Under the pieces are notes generated by a model. That model saw only the letters and a program-made list of their open reading frames with translations. It was not told the origin of the DNA and made no database searches. From Planctomycetota bacterium (lineage in GTDB: Bacteria > Planctomycetota > Planctomycetia > Planctomycetales > Planctomycetaceae), in NCBI GenBank assembly GCA_027624335.1, contig JAQBWV010000013.1, positions 1 to 48,349 on the forward strand: a stretch of 48,349 nucleotides of DNA, written 5' to 3'. This document shows positions 8,868-20,217 of the stretch, one piece after another (position 1 is the stretch's first letter; each line of letters begins with the position of its first letter). A program made the translations under genes and the position numbers.

Positions 8868-8905
8868 GGGGTCAGTCGACCATTCGACTGACCCCGTTTT
8901 CGTTT
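8868..8905 (+). terminator. Rho-independent terminator
   Basis: A perfect 12-bp inverted repeat (GGGGTCAGTCGA and its complement) with a CCAT loop is followed by GTTTTCGTTT. It sits 28 bases after the coiled-coil gene's stop and should end that transcript. Confidence 0.9.
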
Positions 8906-8961
8906 CAGGATATGAATTGCCGACGAGATGGCGATTACATTGATGTATTGATCCTTCCGGC

Positions 8962-9630
8962 ATGAATTACTTTTCGCACGCCATCAGGTTTCTCGATCAA
9001 CCTGTGTTTGCCGTGTCTACCGGCCTGCCGGACATGCTGTCCGTCGCAGATCGGTCGGTGCGATTGCGGTCACGGCTTGTGGAGCCGTTCATCGAAACAG
9101 CGTCCCCCTTCGAAGCCGAAGTCGCCGGCGGGGTCATGCAGCATCTTCGAGACGACGCCTGGTTCCATAAGACCCGAGCTTTCATCGAGACGAGTGGCGA
9201 ACTGACTCGCCTCTTTCGTGAGACCATCGGAATTGGTGACGGGATGCGATGTTCGTTTCTCGGTCATATCGTGACGGAATTGCAGCTCGACGGTGTTCTG
9301 GCCGAACGCTACCCGAGTTTACTCGACCAATACTACGACATTGTGGGTGACACGGATGCGGCGGCAATTCAGGCGTGCGTGAACATGATGGCGGCGAATC
9401 AAACCGAACGCCTGGCCATCCTGATTCCGAAGTTTCACCAGGAGCAGTTTCTCCGGGATTACTCGGACCCATCGCGTTTGAGATTTCGTTTGAATCAGGT
9501 CATGCTACGCGTTCGTTTGGAGACGCTTCCGGAGGTGATCGAGAAAGCCCTCGCGGAAAGCTGGCGGATTGTCGAGTCTCGTGCAGCAGCGCTGCTTCCG
9601 CCGGAGCATTTCGAGTTTCCTGTGATCTGA
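8962..9630 (+). CDS. AcpH-like all-helical protein, unknown function
   Basis: A 222-residue, probably cytoplasmic and mostly helical protein. The N-terminus (MNYFSHAIRFLDQPVFA...GLPDMLS) and scattered His/Asp residues (QHLRDDAWFHKT, FLGHIVTELQLD) recall acyl-carrier-protein phosphodiesterase AcpH and its HD-like helical relatives, whose His and Asp residues bind a metal. The similarity is weak, and I do not claim the AcpH reaction. The C-terminal third (RLRFRLNQVMLRVRLETLPE) is well structured and lacks low complexity, supporting a real gene. No strong ribosome-binding site is seen. The epimerase gene follows on the same strand after 102 bp. Confidence 0.65.
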   Translation: MNYFSHAIRFLDQPVFAVSTGLPDMLSVADRSVRLRSRLVEPFIETASPFEAEVAGGVMQHLRDDAWFHKTRAFIETSGELTRLFRETIGIGDGMRCSFLGHIVTELQLDGVLAERYPSLLDQYYDIVGDTDAAAIQACVNMMAANQTERLAILIPKFHQEQFLRDYSDPSRLRFRLNQVMLRVRLETLPEVIEKALAESWRIVESRAAALLPPEHFEFPVI

Positions 9631-9732
9631 ATTTCTCGACACAAATTTCTCGACACAACTGTGTGCTGCATTTGCGATCGATGTGTTTTTGTTGCGAATG
9701 CGTTGCAACGCCAACCAGGGAGAGACGACACG

Positions 9733-10617
9733 ATGAAGTACGGTTTCAATCTGCTGCTGTGGACGACCGACGTTCAAGAGTCGGATTTCGCGACCCTCAA
9801 GAAGGTCAAAGAGATCGGCTACGACGGAGTGGAGTTGCCGATCTTCAATCTCGACGTCGACAACTTCAGGAAAATCGGCGCGAAGTGTGACGAGCTTGGC
9901 CTTGGGCGAACCGCTGTCACTATCAGTACGGACGACGAAAACCCGATCTCGCCCGACGCCGCCGTCCGGGCTGCCGCCGTTGTTCGCCTGAAGGTTGCGG
10001 TCGACTGTTGCGCCGCCGCTGGAGCGACGCATCTGTGTGGCCCGTTTCACTCGGCACTGGGATCATTCCCACCATCGGAAGAGCTGCTTGGCTTCCGTCA
10101 GTTCGCAGCTCGCGGAGTTGCCCGTACTGATGATGAATGGAACTGGGGCAAAGAGGTGCTCTCTGAAGTTGCCGATCATGCTCAGGCCAATAACGTGACG
10201 CTGACGCTTGAGTACCTCAATCGTTTTGAGTGTTACTTTCTGAATTCGGCTGCCGATACGGCACGGTTCTGTCGCGAAGTGAACCATCCGAATCTGAAGA
10301 TGATGTACGACACGTTTCACGCGAATATCGAAGAGAAGTGCATCACTTCGGCAGTGAAGGAATGTGCTGACCAGACGGTACACGTTCACATCTCCGAGAA
10401 CGATCGCTCGACTCCAGGCAAAGGCGGCGTCAACTGGAAAACCAGTTTCGCCGCTCTCAAGGAAACCGGCTACGACGGGTGGATGGTCGTAGAAGCGTTT
10501 GGCCTGGCATTGCCGGACCTCGCCGCCGCCACCAAGATCTGGCGTCGTATGTATGACACGGAAGAGGCGCTCTGCTCAGACGCTCTGGCGTTCATGAAGT
10601 CGAACGTTGAAGGCTGA
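9733..10617 (+). CDS. TIM-barrel sugar 3-epimerase/isomerase (tagatose/psicose 3-epimerase type)
   Basis: AP-endonuclease-2-like TIM barrel of the sugar phosphate isomerase/epimerase group, 294 residues. The start at 9733 is supported by GGGAGAG upstream and by the typical opening MKYGFNLLLWT; the frame is open further upstream but without family character. The four expected metal ligands of the D-tagatose/D-psicose 3-epimerase family are visible: E160 (LEYLNRFE), D193 (MMYDTFHANIEE), H219 (VHVHISENDRSTPG) and E254 (VVEAF). The ISENDR-x-x-PGKG segment is also characteristic. Such enzymes interconvert ketohexoses at C3; the actual sugar is unknown. No signal peptide. A terminator follows. Confidence 0.88.
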   Translation: MKYGFNLLLWTTDVQESDFATLKKVKEIGYDGVELPIFNLDVDNFRKIGAKCDELGLGRTAVTISTDDENPISPDAAVRAAAVVRLKVAVDCCAAAGATHLCGPFHSALGSFPPSEELLGFRQFAARGVARTDDEWNWGKEVLSEVADHAQANNVTLTLEYLNRFECYFLNSAADTARFCREVNHPNLKMMYDTFHANIEEKCITSAVKECADQTVHVHISENDRSTPGKGGVNWKTSFAALKETGYDGWMVVEAFGLALPDLAAATKIWRRMYDTEEALCSDALAFMKSNVEG

Positions 10618-10639
10618 CCTCTCCGACTTGACGATGCTG

Positions 10640-10675
10640 CACCCCGATCACTGGCATGTAGTCGGGGTGTTTTGC
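10640..10675 (+). terminator. Rho-independent terminator after the epimerase gene
   Basis: CACCCCGA at 10640-10647 pairs perfectly with TCGGGGTG at 10662-10669 across a 14-base loop, followed by TTTTGCTTT. It lies 23 bases after the epimerase stop and before the start of the next gene, so the two are probably separate transcripts. Confidence 0.8.
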
Positions 10676-10710
10676 TTTGCACTCATCCCGCCTCATTCAG
10701 GAACTCACTC

Positions 10711-13700
10711 ATGAGCCTCCCTCACCGCTCCCTGTCAGCAGTGCTGCTTGTTTTCGCAATGTTTTCGTTGTCCGCCTTAGCGGATAACACTTCGCAAAAA
10801 CCGGTAATTCAGGAAGCGGTCGTTCAGCAGGCGGATGGCTCAGTCCACACCGTCGATGTTGCAAAGCCAAAGGCGACGTTCGACGCGTCCGCTGGCCCGG
10901 CGGCGATGTGGATCTGGAACGAAGGAGCGGCGACTCAGAAGTGTTTCATTCGCAAGCAGTTTGAAGCGAACTCGACTTCTGCAGTCATGATCGCCACTTG
11001 TGACAATGGGATGGTCGTAAAGATCAACGGTAAGAAAGTCGCGGCCAGCACCGAATGGGGACAGCCGGTCACCGTAGAAGTGCAACAGGCTCTGAAGAAA
11101 GGCATTAACGAGATAACGGTTGATGCCAGCAATGAAGGCGGAGTGGGTGGCTTCGTGCTGAAGCTGGAGCTGACCAGCGATAACGGTTCGAAGACCTACG
11201 TTGTCACGGACAGGTCCTGGACGATTGCCAAAGATGAGGCATTCGCAGAGCCGTACACGGTCAAGGTTCTCGGAAAGATGGGAATCGGGCCTTGGCGCAA
11301 CGTCTTCGCGAAACCGAGTGGAGGCGGCAGTGACCTGCTGAAAAGCAGCGTTCCGCGAGGCGTATTCCAGGTCAAAGAAGGCTTTCAGGTTGAATTGCTG
11401 TACGACGTACCGAAAGAAACTCAAGGGTCATGGGTCAGCATTGCCTTCGATGGGAAAGGTCGTTTGATCGCAAGTGACCAGGGTGACAAGGGATTGTTCC
11501 GGATTACTCCCGCACCGATCGGCAGTGACCAGCCAACTTTGGTCGAAAGCCTGGACCTCAAGATGACATCGGCCCACGGATTGCTCTGGGCGTTCGACTC
11601 GCTTTACATCTCAGTCAACGGAGGGCCAGGTAGCGGCCTTTATCGTGCAACGGATACTGACGGCGACGACCAGCTGGATCAGGTCGTCAAGCTGAAAGAC
11701 ATCCGTGGCGGCGGAGAACACGGCCCGCACGCGCTGCGACTGTCTCCTGACGGGAAATCAATCTACCTGATTGCCGGAAATCACACGGATCCACCGACGG
11801 ACTTTGATGCCAGTCGAGTTCCCAGCAACTGGTCCGAAGATCATCTGCTGCCCCGGCAGTGGGATGCTCGCGGGCACGCCGCCGGCAAACTGGCTCCCGG
11901 CGGCTGGATCGCGAAGACTGACCCGAAGGGCAAGACCTGGGAAATAATCAGTACGGGATATCGCAACCCGTACGACTTCGACATCTCTCCAGAAGGCGAA
12001 CTGTTTGCCTACGACGCAGATATGGAATGGGACCTTGGTTCCCCGTGGTACCGTCCGACTCGTATCGTTCACGCCGTCAGCGGAAGTGAGTTCGGCTGGC
12101 GAAGCGGTACTGGCAAATGGCCGACCTATTACGTCGACAGTCTGCCTCCGGTTGTGGATATCGGTCCCGGCTCTCCGGTGGGAGTAAGTTTCGGCACGGG
12201 AGCAAAGTTTCCGGAGAAGTATCAGAAGGCGTTGTACTGTTGCGACTGGACGTTCGGCACAATGTATGCCGTTCATCTGACTCCTCAAGGTTCGACGTAC
12301 GTGGGAACGAAAGAAGAATTCGTTTCGTGTACGCCGTTGCCGCTGACCGATGTCGCGATCGGTCTGGATGGCGCTATGTATTTTACGGTCGGTGGTCGGG
12401 GCGCTCAGTCAGCACTGTACCGCGTGACCTATGTGGGCAACGAACCAACGACTCCTGTGTCAGACAATCGTGAGCCAGGGGCTGTTGAGCGTTCAGTTCG
12501 CAAACAACTGGAGGCTCTGCACGAGACCGGAAAATCCAGTGAGCAGAATCTGGAGTTCATCTGGCAGCACATCGGGCATGATGATCGGTTCATCCGCTAC
12601 GCCGCCCGCGTCGCACTTGAGTTTCAAAAACCAGCGATGTGGGAGCAGAAGGTGCTGGCGGAGGGATATCCCGAGATGCTGATCACCTCCACCGTTGCAC
12701 TGGCTCATCAAGGCAACAAAGAGCTGAAAGATGCAGTCCTGGACCGACTTCTCACAATCGCCTTCGATCAGCTGGATGAGTTTCAAAAGCTCGAATGGCT
12801 GCGTGCTACCAGTCTCGTATTCATCAGAATGGGCACACCGACGTTCGAGCAGCAGCGGGCGGTGTCACAGCTTCTCGAACCCGAATTTCCATCCGGTTTA
12901 CCGATGCTGGATCGCGAACTGGCCGGAATGCTCGTCTACGTGAATTCGACAAAAGTGATTGATAAGACGTTGCAACTGATGTCTGCTGATCCCGCTGAGC
13001 AATCAGCAGCAAAAATCCCGGAAGTGCTGTCGAGGAACTCAGGCTACGGCGGAACGATCGCCACAATGCTGACGAATATGCCGGATCTCAATCAGACTCA
13101 CTACGCATTTGTGCTCCGAAATATGAAGTACGGCTGGACGCTGGAGCAGCGTCGAATCTATCTGGACTGGTTTGCGCGGGCATCAAAGAAGAGCGGCGGA
13201 GCCAGTTTCGGAGGCTTCCTGACAAACATCAAAAACGACTTTCTCGCCAACGCGACGGATGCGGAACGCAAGGCGCTCGAAAGTTCGATCGCTGCCGCCG
13301 CACCGACAGAGGAAGAACTGCCGAAACCCAAAGGTCCTGGTAAAGAGTGGACTCTCCAGGAACTTATCGAACTGACGCAGTCTGGACTGTCGGGGCGTAA
13401 CTTCGAAAACGGGAAATTGTCGTACGCATCTTCACGTTGCATTTCGTGTCACCGGTATCTCGGCGAAGGTGGCAGCACAGGACCAGACCTGTCGAGCGTC
13501 GCCGGCCGCTTCAGCTACAAAGATTTGCTGGAGTCGATCATTGTGCCGAGCAAAGTTGTGTCGGATCAGTATCGAGCTTCGATCGTGACGACGAATACCG
13601 GCAAGGTCTACACGGGGCGAATTCTGAACGACGCCGACGGTATGATCACGGTGCTGATCGACCCGGTTGACGCGACGAAGATCGTAACCATCGCGAAAAG

Positions 13701-13842
13701 CGACGTCGACGAAATGCTGGCCTCTCCGACATCACTTATGCCCGCCAAATTATTGAACCAGTTAAACCAGGAAGAAGTGCTCGACCTGCTGGGCTATTTG
13801 ATGTCCCGAGGCAACCCGTCGGATCCGGTGTTCACGAAGTAA
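10711..13842 (+). CDS. PVC-type haem-binding, PQQ-dehydrogenase-like propeller protein
   Basis: A 1043-residue exported protein of the planctomycete/verrucomicrobial membrane-bound dehydrogenase type. The start at 10711 has an AGGA site and opens directly into a signal peptide (SLSAVLLVFAMFSLSALA). The order is: a galactose-binding-like beta domain (about 45-175; WIWNEG..., VKINGKKV...), a sugar-dehydrogenase-like beta-propeller (about 210-590; VKEGFQVELLYDVP, HGPHALRLSPDGKSIYLIAGN, GYRNPYDFDISPEGELF), an alpha-helical repeat region, and a C-terminal cytochrome c domain with C910-I-S-C913-H914 and the PVC motif GPDLSSVAGRFSYKDLLESI. Members are thought to oxidise sugars in the periplasm and pass electrons to haem c. 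Substrate unknown. Bounded by hairpins on both sides, so probably monocistronic. Confidence 0.88.
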   Translation: MSLPHRSLSAVLLVFAMFSLSALADNTSQKPVIQEAVVQQADGSVHTVDVAKPKATFDASAGPAAMWIWNEGAATQKCFIRKQFEANSTSAVMIATCDNGMVVKINGKKVAASTEWGQPVTVEVQQALKKGINEITVDASNEGGVGGFVLKLELTSDNGSKTYVVTDRSWTIAKDEAFAEPYTVKVLGKMGIGPWRNVFAKPSGGGSDLLKSSVPRGVFQVKEGFQVELLYDVPKETQGSWVSIAFDGKGRLIASDQGDKGLFRITPAPIGSDQPTLVESLDLKMTSAHGLLWAFDSLYISVNGGPGSGLYRATDTDGDDQLDQVVKLKDIRGGGEHGPHALRLSPDGKSIYLIAGNHTDPPTDFDASRVPSNWSEDHLLPRQWDARGHAAGKLAPGGWIAKTDPKGKTWEIISTGYRNPYDFDISPEGELFAYDADMEWDLGSPWYRPTRIVHAVSGSEFGWRSGTGKWPTYYVDSLPPVVDIGPGSPVGVSFGTGAKFPEKYQKALYCCDWTFGTMYAVHLTPQGSTYVGTKEEFVSCTPLPLTDVAIGLDGAMYFTVGGRGAQSALYRVTYVGNEPTTPVSDNREPGAVERSVRKQLEALHETGKSSEQNLEFIWQHIGHDDRFIRYAARVALEFQKPAMWEQKVLAEGYPEMLITSTVALAHQGNKELKDAVLDRLLTIAFDQLDEFQKLEWLRATSLVFIRMGTPTFEQQRAVSQLLEPEFPSGLPMLDRELAGMLVYVNSTKVIDKTLQLMSADPAEQSAAKIPEVLSRNSGYGGTIATMLTNMPDLNQTHYAFVLRNMKYGWTLEQRRIYLDWFARASKKSGGASFGGFLTNIKNDFLANATDAERKALESSIAAAAPTEEELPKPKGPGKEWTLQELIELTQSGLSGRNFENGKLSYASSRCISCHRYLGEGGSTGPDLSSVAGRFSYKDLLESIIVPSKVVSDQYRASIVTTNTGKVYTGRILNDADGMITVLIDPVDATKIVTIAKSDVDEMLASPTSLMPAKLLNQLNQEEVLDLLGYLMSRGNPSDPVFTK

Positions 13843-13895
13843 GGTGAGCGGTCGAAAAAGATGCACCGCATGAAACCTCTCACCGGTGGTGTTGG

Positions 13896-13927
13896 TGAAA
13901 AATCGGGAATCATTTGATTCCCGATTT
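13896..13927 (-). terminator. Terminator of the minus-strand ABC gene
   Basis: A perfect 13-bp inverted repeat (arms 13900-13912 and 13915-13927, core ATCGGGAAT) with a two-base centre. Read on the minus strand it is followed by TTTTT, fitting the end of the ABC gene whose stop is at 13983. On the plus strand there is no T-run, though it may still stall transcription from the haem protein gene. Confidence 0.8.
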
Positions 13928-13982
13928 CCAGGTGTCACCCGAAGTGGCGGTGAGTTTTTCACAGGCGGCGAACAGCGGAGCG

Positions 13983-14921
13983 TTATTGGACCAGGCCTTT
14001 GGTCAGTTCCATGAAGGCTGTTTCCAGGTTGACTTCTTCCTCGCGGAACAGACTCAGTCTGAAGCCCGCTTCAAACAGGGCTGTCGAGAGGTCAGTGTAG
14101 TCGTCGACGTTCGCGATCAGAGTGACGTCCAATCGTGCGGTTGCCGAAATGGAAACAGCATCGACCAGGTCGTGTTGTTCCAGCATCGCTGCCGCTCGCT
14201 CGGTCTCACTCGAATCACCGGCGACTCGAATCTGAAGTACGATTCGTTGCCGAGCTTTTTTCATGACCTCGCCGACCTGACCGTCGATGATCAAATTGCC
14301 CTTTTCGATCATACCGACCCGAGTACACACGTCTGCCAGTTCAGGAAGGATGTGACTGGAGACGATGACCGTTTTGTTCAGTTCGCCGAGCCGCTTGAGC
14401 AGATTACGGATTTCGATGCGGGCTCTTGGATCCAGACCACTGGCAGGTTCGTCGAGCAGCAGGACTTGAGGATCGTGCAGCAGGACTCGTGCCAGGCCGA
14501 TACGCTGCGTCTGGCCTCGCGAAAGCTGATTCACCATCGCGTCACGCTTGAACGCCATGTCAACGAGTTCCAGTTTCTCTTCGACAACTTTACGCCGCTT
14601 GTCGACGGTGACCCTGTAAGCGGCCGCGAAGAATTCGAGATACTCGACGACAGTCATATCTTCGTAGACACCGAAGAAGTCCGGCATGAACCCGATGAGC
14701 CGCCGGATTTCCTGCGGATGCGTGTAGATGGATTTCCCACAGACGTACGCTTCGCCGTAGTCAGGCTGCAGCAGCGTCGCGATCATCCTCATGGTCGTCG
14801 TCTTGCCGGAACCGTTGGGGCCGATGAATCCGAAGACGTCACCTTCAGCAAGATTCAAATCGATATGGTTGACGGCAATCAGGTCGCCGTACCGTTTGGT
14901 AAGCTGGCGTGTTTCAATCAC
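13983..14921 (-). CDS. ABC transporter ATP-binding protein (orphan)
   Basis: A 312-residue nucleotide-binding subunit. The Walker A (GPNGSGKTT, about 34-42), Q-loop region (IGFMPDFFGVYEDMTV), signature (LSRGQTQR), Walker B (VLLLDEPASGLDP) and switch histidine (VSSH) are all intact, so it should hydrolyse ATP. A C-terminal ~90-residue extension of alternating strands and helices resembles that of CcmA/NatA-like exporter ATPases (DrrA type). No permease gene is beside it, which is unusual because this type normally forms an operon with an ABC-2 membrane subunit. It is transcribed divergently from the PSCyt1/PSD1 gene and ends at a clear terminator, so it is a single-gene unit. Substrate unknown. 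Confidence 0.92.
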   Translation of the reverse strand: MIETRQLTKRYGDLIAVNHIDLNLAEGDVFGFIGPNGSGKTTTMRMIATLLQPDYGEAYVCGKSIYTHPQEIRRLIGFMPDFFGVYEDMTVVEYLEFFAAAYRVTVDKRRKVVEEKLELVDMAFKRDAMVNQLSRGQTQRIGLARVLLHDPQVLLLDEPASGLDPRARIEIRNLLKRLGELNKTVIVSSHILPELADVCTRVGMIEKGNLIIDGQVGEVMKKARQRIVLQIRVAGDSSETERAAAMLEQHDLVDAVSISATARLDVTLIANVDDYTDLSTALFEAGFRLSLFREEEVNLETAFMELTKGLVQ

Positions 14922-15161
14922 TGGAAATCGTACTCACTTCGAAAAGATCGCAGAAAACTTAACACGGTTGCGAGAAAAGGCAGCCGTTCGTCAGGTCGAG
15001 CGAAACAACGCCGAATCAACGCAGCTTTCGGATGATCGACGAGTCTGCCATCATTATGAACCAGAACGAGTTGCGTAAGGTATCGACTGCCTGACACGAA
15101 AGGAACAACCCGTTCTCCTGCCCCAACCTCATTCCGCCCACATCTACACTCTCGGTGTCAC

Positions 15162-17759
<2,598 letters not shown>

Positions 17760-17809
17760 GTCGGGATCGAATCCGCTGAGTCTTAACTGTTCTCAGAGCG
17801 GACGACGAT

Positions 17810-19129
17810 TCATTTCAATCGATCCGTGAAGTTGAGGAAGTCGCGATCGAGTTCTGCCACGTCACTGCCGAATGCTGCCTGGAATTCGGAAAGTCGCTCT
17901 GCGGGAGTGTCCCAGACCAGAGGCTGCTTTTGAGCGACGGTCTTCAGGTAATCGACGTACTTTCGGGCTTGTGTGCGAATCAGAAAATACGTCAATGCCC
18001 ATGCTTCAGCATAAGCATCGATCGCCTGTTCCGGATCGGCGAAGCGACTGTTGTCCTGCACGAGGGTTTCGATCGACGTTGCCTTGCGGTCGCTCTTCAG
18101 GAAGTCCCTGAATCGAGACAACCGTCCCGGATTCACACGACCGATCGTGCTCCAGCCTCGACGGCTTTGCAGGTCGGGAGCCTCAAAGTACATCGCCATG
18201 CCTTCGGTTAGCCACAGCGGGTTGTCCGCATATCGGCGATGCATTCCCTGGTTGAACGCGATCTGGTGTACGGCTTCGTGAACGACCGTCGCGACGCTGG
18301 CGGGAGTTTGCTGTACGCGCCGTTGAATCTCGGCGATGTTGGTTGCCGGGACAAGTCCGTCCTGAGCGGTCAGGTCGAACAGGACAACTCGATTCGCAGT
18401 GACCAGGAAGTAGCCCTGTCCCTGCGCCGAGGCAGGCGTTCGATCAAACTCGGCCATCTTTGCAAACTGTGTCTGATCCGAAAGGATGAGCACCGGCAAC
18501 GAAGCTGGTGCTGAGTGCAACTCGAAATGCCGGTTCTTCCAGTAGCTGCGAAACGCGATCTGCATCCGTTCCAGCAGCTGACCTGTCCATTCGGAATAGA
18601 CATGGGGCGTCGACGCAGCAATCACATAGTGATCGGTTTCGTGGACGCTGAACTCGGCATCAATCCCGGCAGAACGAGCTTCGGAAACGAGCGTGTTGCC
18701 AAGCTGGTCCGCCGTGAGCAATTGAAATGGTCGGTCCGTTGAATTGACCCCGTCGAGATGTCGCATCGGAATTGTCCACAGCCGACCGGCGCGATCTTCG
18801 ACCAGCAGGCCTCCGTCGGTCGCTCGAACCAGGATGCGGCCATCGACTGATGTTTGCTTGCCCGCTTCGTTTCGAAAGTCGACCACGGACAGTGACTCTG
18901 GTGAACTTGCTGACTGACTGTCTGAGATTTTGTCCGGTGGTGTCGCAGAACCCTGCTGTGCGTGACTGTGGCGGTAAGTCGCGAATGGCGAAACGCCGAG
19001 TGCCGCGCCTGCGATGAACTTCTCGCAACTTCGTCGCAGAACCTGCCTGCGCGAGAGACATGAACTTCGCGGTGTGGCGGGTCGCTGCATCATTGGCCTC
19101 GGGATCGTGTTCGCCTGGGAAGTCATCAT
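17810..19129 (-). CDS. DUF1570-like exported gluzincin-type protein
   Basis: A 439-residue protein with an N-terminal twin-arginine-like export signal (LSRRQVLRRS followed by a moderately hydrophobic stretch and HAQQ). The middle and C-terminal parts resemble DUF1570, a planctomycete-enriched family. A metalloprotease zinc motif H284-E285-A-V-H288 (VVHEAVHQIAFN) is visible, with a likely third ligand in the following LTEGMAMYFE, the gluzincin pattern. It may therefore be a periplasmic peptidase, but activity is inferred only. It is the last gene of a minus-strand group: the DHOD-like gene stops 30 bases upstream. Several alternative ATG codons exist at the start (residues 1, 2, 13, 14), none with a strong ribosome-binding site. 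Confidence 0.8.
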   Translation of the reverse strand: MMTSQANTIPRPMMQRPATPRSSCLSRRQVLRRSCEKFIAGAALGVSPFATYRHSHAQQGSATPPDKISDSQSASSPESLSVVDFRNEAGKQTSVDGRILVRATDGGLLVEDRAGRLWTIPMRHLDGVNSTDRPFQLLTADQLGNTLVSEARSAGIDAEFSVHETDHYVIAASTPHVYSEWTGQLLERMQIAFRSYWKNRHFELHSAPASLPVLILSDQTQFAKMAEFDRTPASAQGQGYFLVTANRVVLFDLTAQDGLVPATNIAEIQRRVQQTPASVATVVHEAVHQIAFNQGMHRRYADNPLWLTEGMAMYFEAPDLQSRRGWSTIGRVNPGRLSRFRDFLKSDRKATSIETLVQDNSRFADPEQAIDAYAEAWALTYFLIRTQARKYVDYLKTVAQKQPLVWDTPAERLSEFQAAFGSDVAELDRDFLNFTDRLK

Positions 19130-19159
19130 ATCGGTGAGTCATGTCGTCGGGCGCGTGTC

Positions 19160-20209
19160 TTACATTCGCCAGCTGCGCCGGATTCGTAATGCCACGGTCG
19201 GATCGACCATCGCCGCCGTCGCGATGTGTACCGCTTCGGCACCGGCAGCGAGACACTTAGCGGCCTGTTCGAACGATGACACTCCGCCGACGCTGATGAT
19301 ACGCGATGGCTCGTTACGTTTGTGGATCAGATCAGCGAACAGACGAGTTTGCTTCAATGACGCGTCGAAAGTTGCAGCGCCGCAGATTCCGCGTGACTGA
19401 CCATCAAACAGGAATTTGCCGTCTGACGATCGGACTGTCGTTGCGACGCTGTTCGTCATGGAGATTGCGGACGCGAATGGTCCGACGGCATCGAGCAACG
19501 ATTCCGCCTGGGCAGCGTCTTTCATGTGCCCGATTTTCAGGATCAACGGTCGATCACCAACTGCCAGCCGGACGGCGGCGGCAACTGCCGCGGCGGAGTC
19601 AGGCTGCTGGTAGAGCTGCCCATCGCACGTGTCCACGTTCGGGCAGGAGAAGTTGGTCTCGACGACGTCAGCCCCCGCATCAACCGCCCACTTCGCGCAC
19701 TGTGCATAATCGGCTGCCAGTTCGTCGATCGACCAGCCGGGTTGCACCGTTCCGACAACAGAAACGGACAGTAGTTTCTCAGCGGCCAGTCCACGGCGAG
19801 TTTGTTCCACATCCCGACGCCAGATCTCTGGCCCGGCTGACGGCATCCCGAAACTGACAGCCCAGCTTCCGTTCATCCGGTCGGATGTCGTCAGCTGCTT
19901 TTCTCCACCGTTGAGTTGTTGGGTCTGCACTGGCACCAGATTCGGCAGCTCGTAACATTCCCGGTGCCCGCTTCGCACGGTTTTGTAAGTCAGCACGTCG
20001 AAACCCAGGGAAGCGTAATACAGAACCCAGCGGCCGTTCAGCAGCGGCCCGGCGGGCACTCCAAGCGGCGACGGCACTTTGATTCCGCAAAACGTCCAAT
20101 GCCCGCCGATCCGAGGCACGTCCACGTCAATTGGTGCTGGGGCGTGCTCGTAGTTCCAACGATAACTTCGTGCTGGTTCATACCGGGCGAATGTCGACTG
20201 TTCTGCCAT
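19160..20209 (-). CDS. Dihydroorotate dehydrogenase-like FMN enzyme
   Basis: A 349-residue TIM-barrel protein of the dihydroorotate/dihydropyrimidine dehydrogenase group. The start at 20209 lies eight bases after the preceding gene's stop; a farther in-frame start would overlap that gene. Family signs are GVPAGPLLNGRWV near residue 55, YKTVRSG, the active-site loop ETNFSCPN with C189, a lysine in ILKIGHM, the SMTNSV segment, and the FMN-phosphate loop SVGGVSS followed by LAAGAEAVHIATAAM. The reaction is probably FMN-dependent oxidation or reduction of a pyrimidine-like ring. The protein is divergent from standard PyrD (a conserved-looking WXFCGIKVPSPLG opening), and no pyrimidine genes are near, so a different substrate is possible. 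Operon with FAD oxidoreductase and DUF1570. Confidence 0.82.
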   Translation of the reverse strand: MAEQSTFARYEPARSYRWNYEHAPAPIDVDVPRIGGHWTFCGIKVPSPLGVPAGPLLNGRWVLYYASLGFDVLTYKTVRSGHRECYELPNLVPVQTQQLNGGEKQLTTSDRMNGSWAVSFGMPSAGPEIWRRDVEQTRRGLAAEKLLSVSVVGTVQPGWSIDELAADYAQCAKWAVDAGADVVETNFSCPNVDTCDGQLYQQPDSAAAVAAAVRLAVGDRPLILKIGHMKDAAQAESLLDAVGPFASAISMTNSVATTVRSSDGKFLFDGQSRGICGAATFDASLKQTRLFADLIHKRNEPSRIISVGGVSSFEQAAKCLAAGAEAVHIATAAMVDPTVALRIRRSWRM

Positions 20210-20217
20210 GAAATGTT

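Noticed and set aside
13914..15035. 373-codon plus-strand frame
   Set aside because: Antisense shadow of the ABC ATPase gene, whose motifs are complete.
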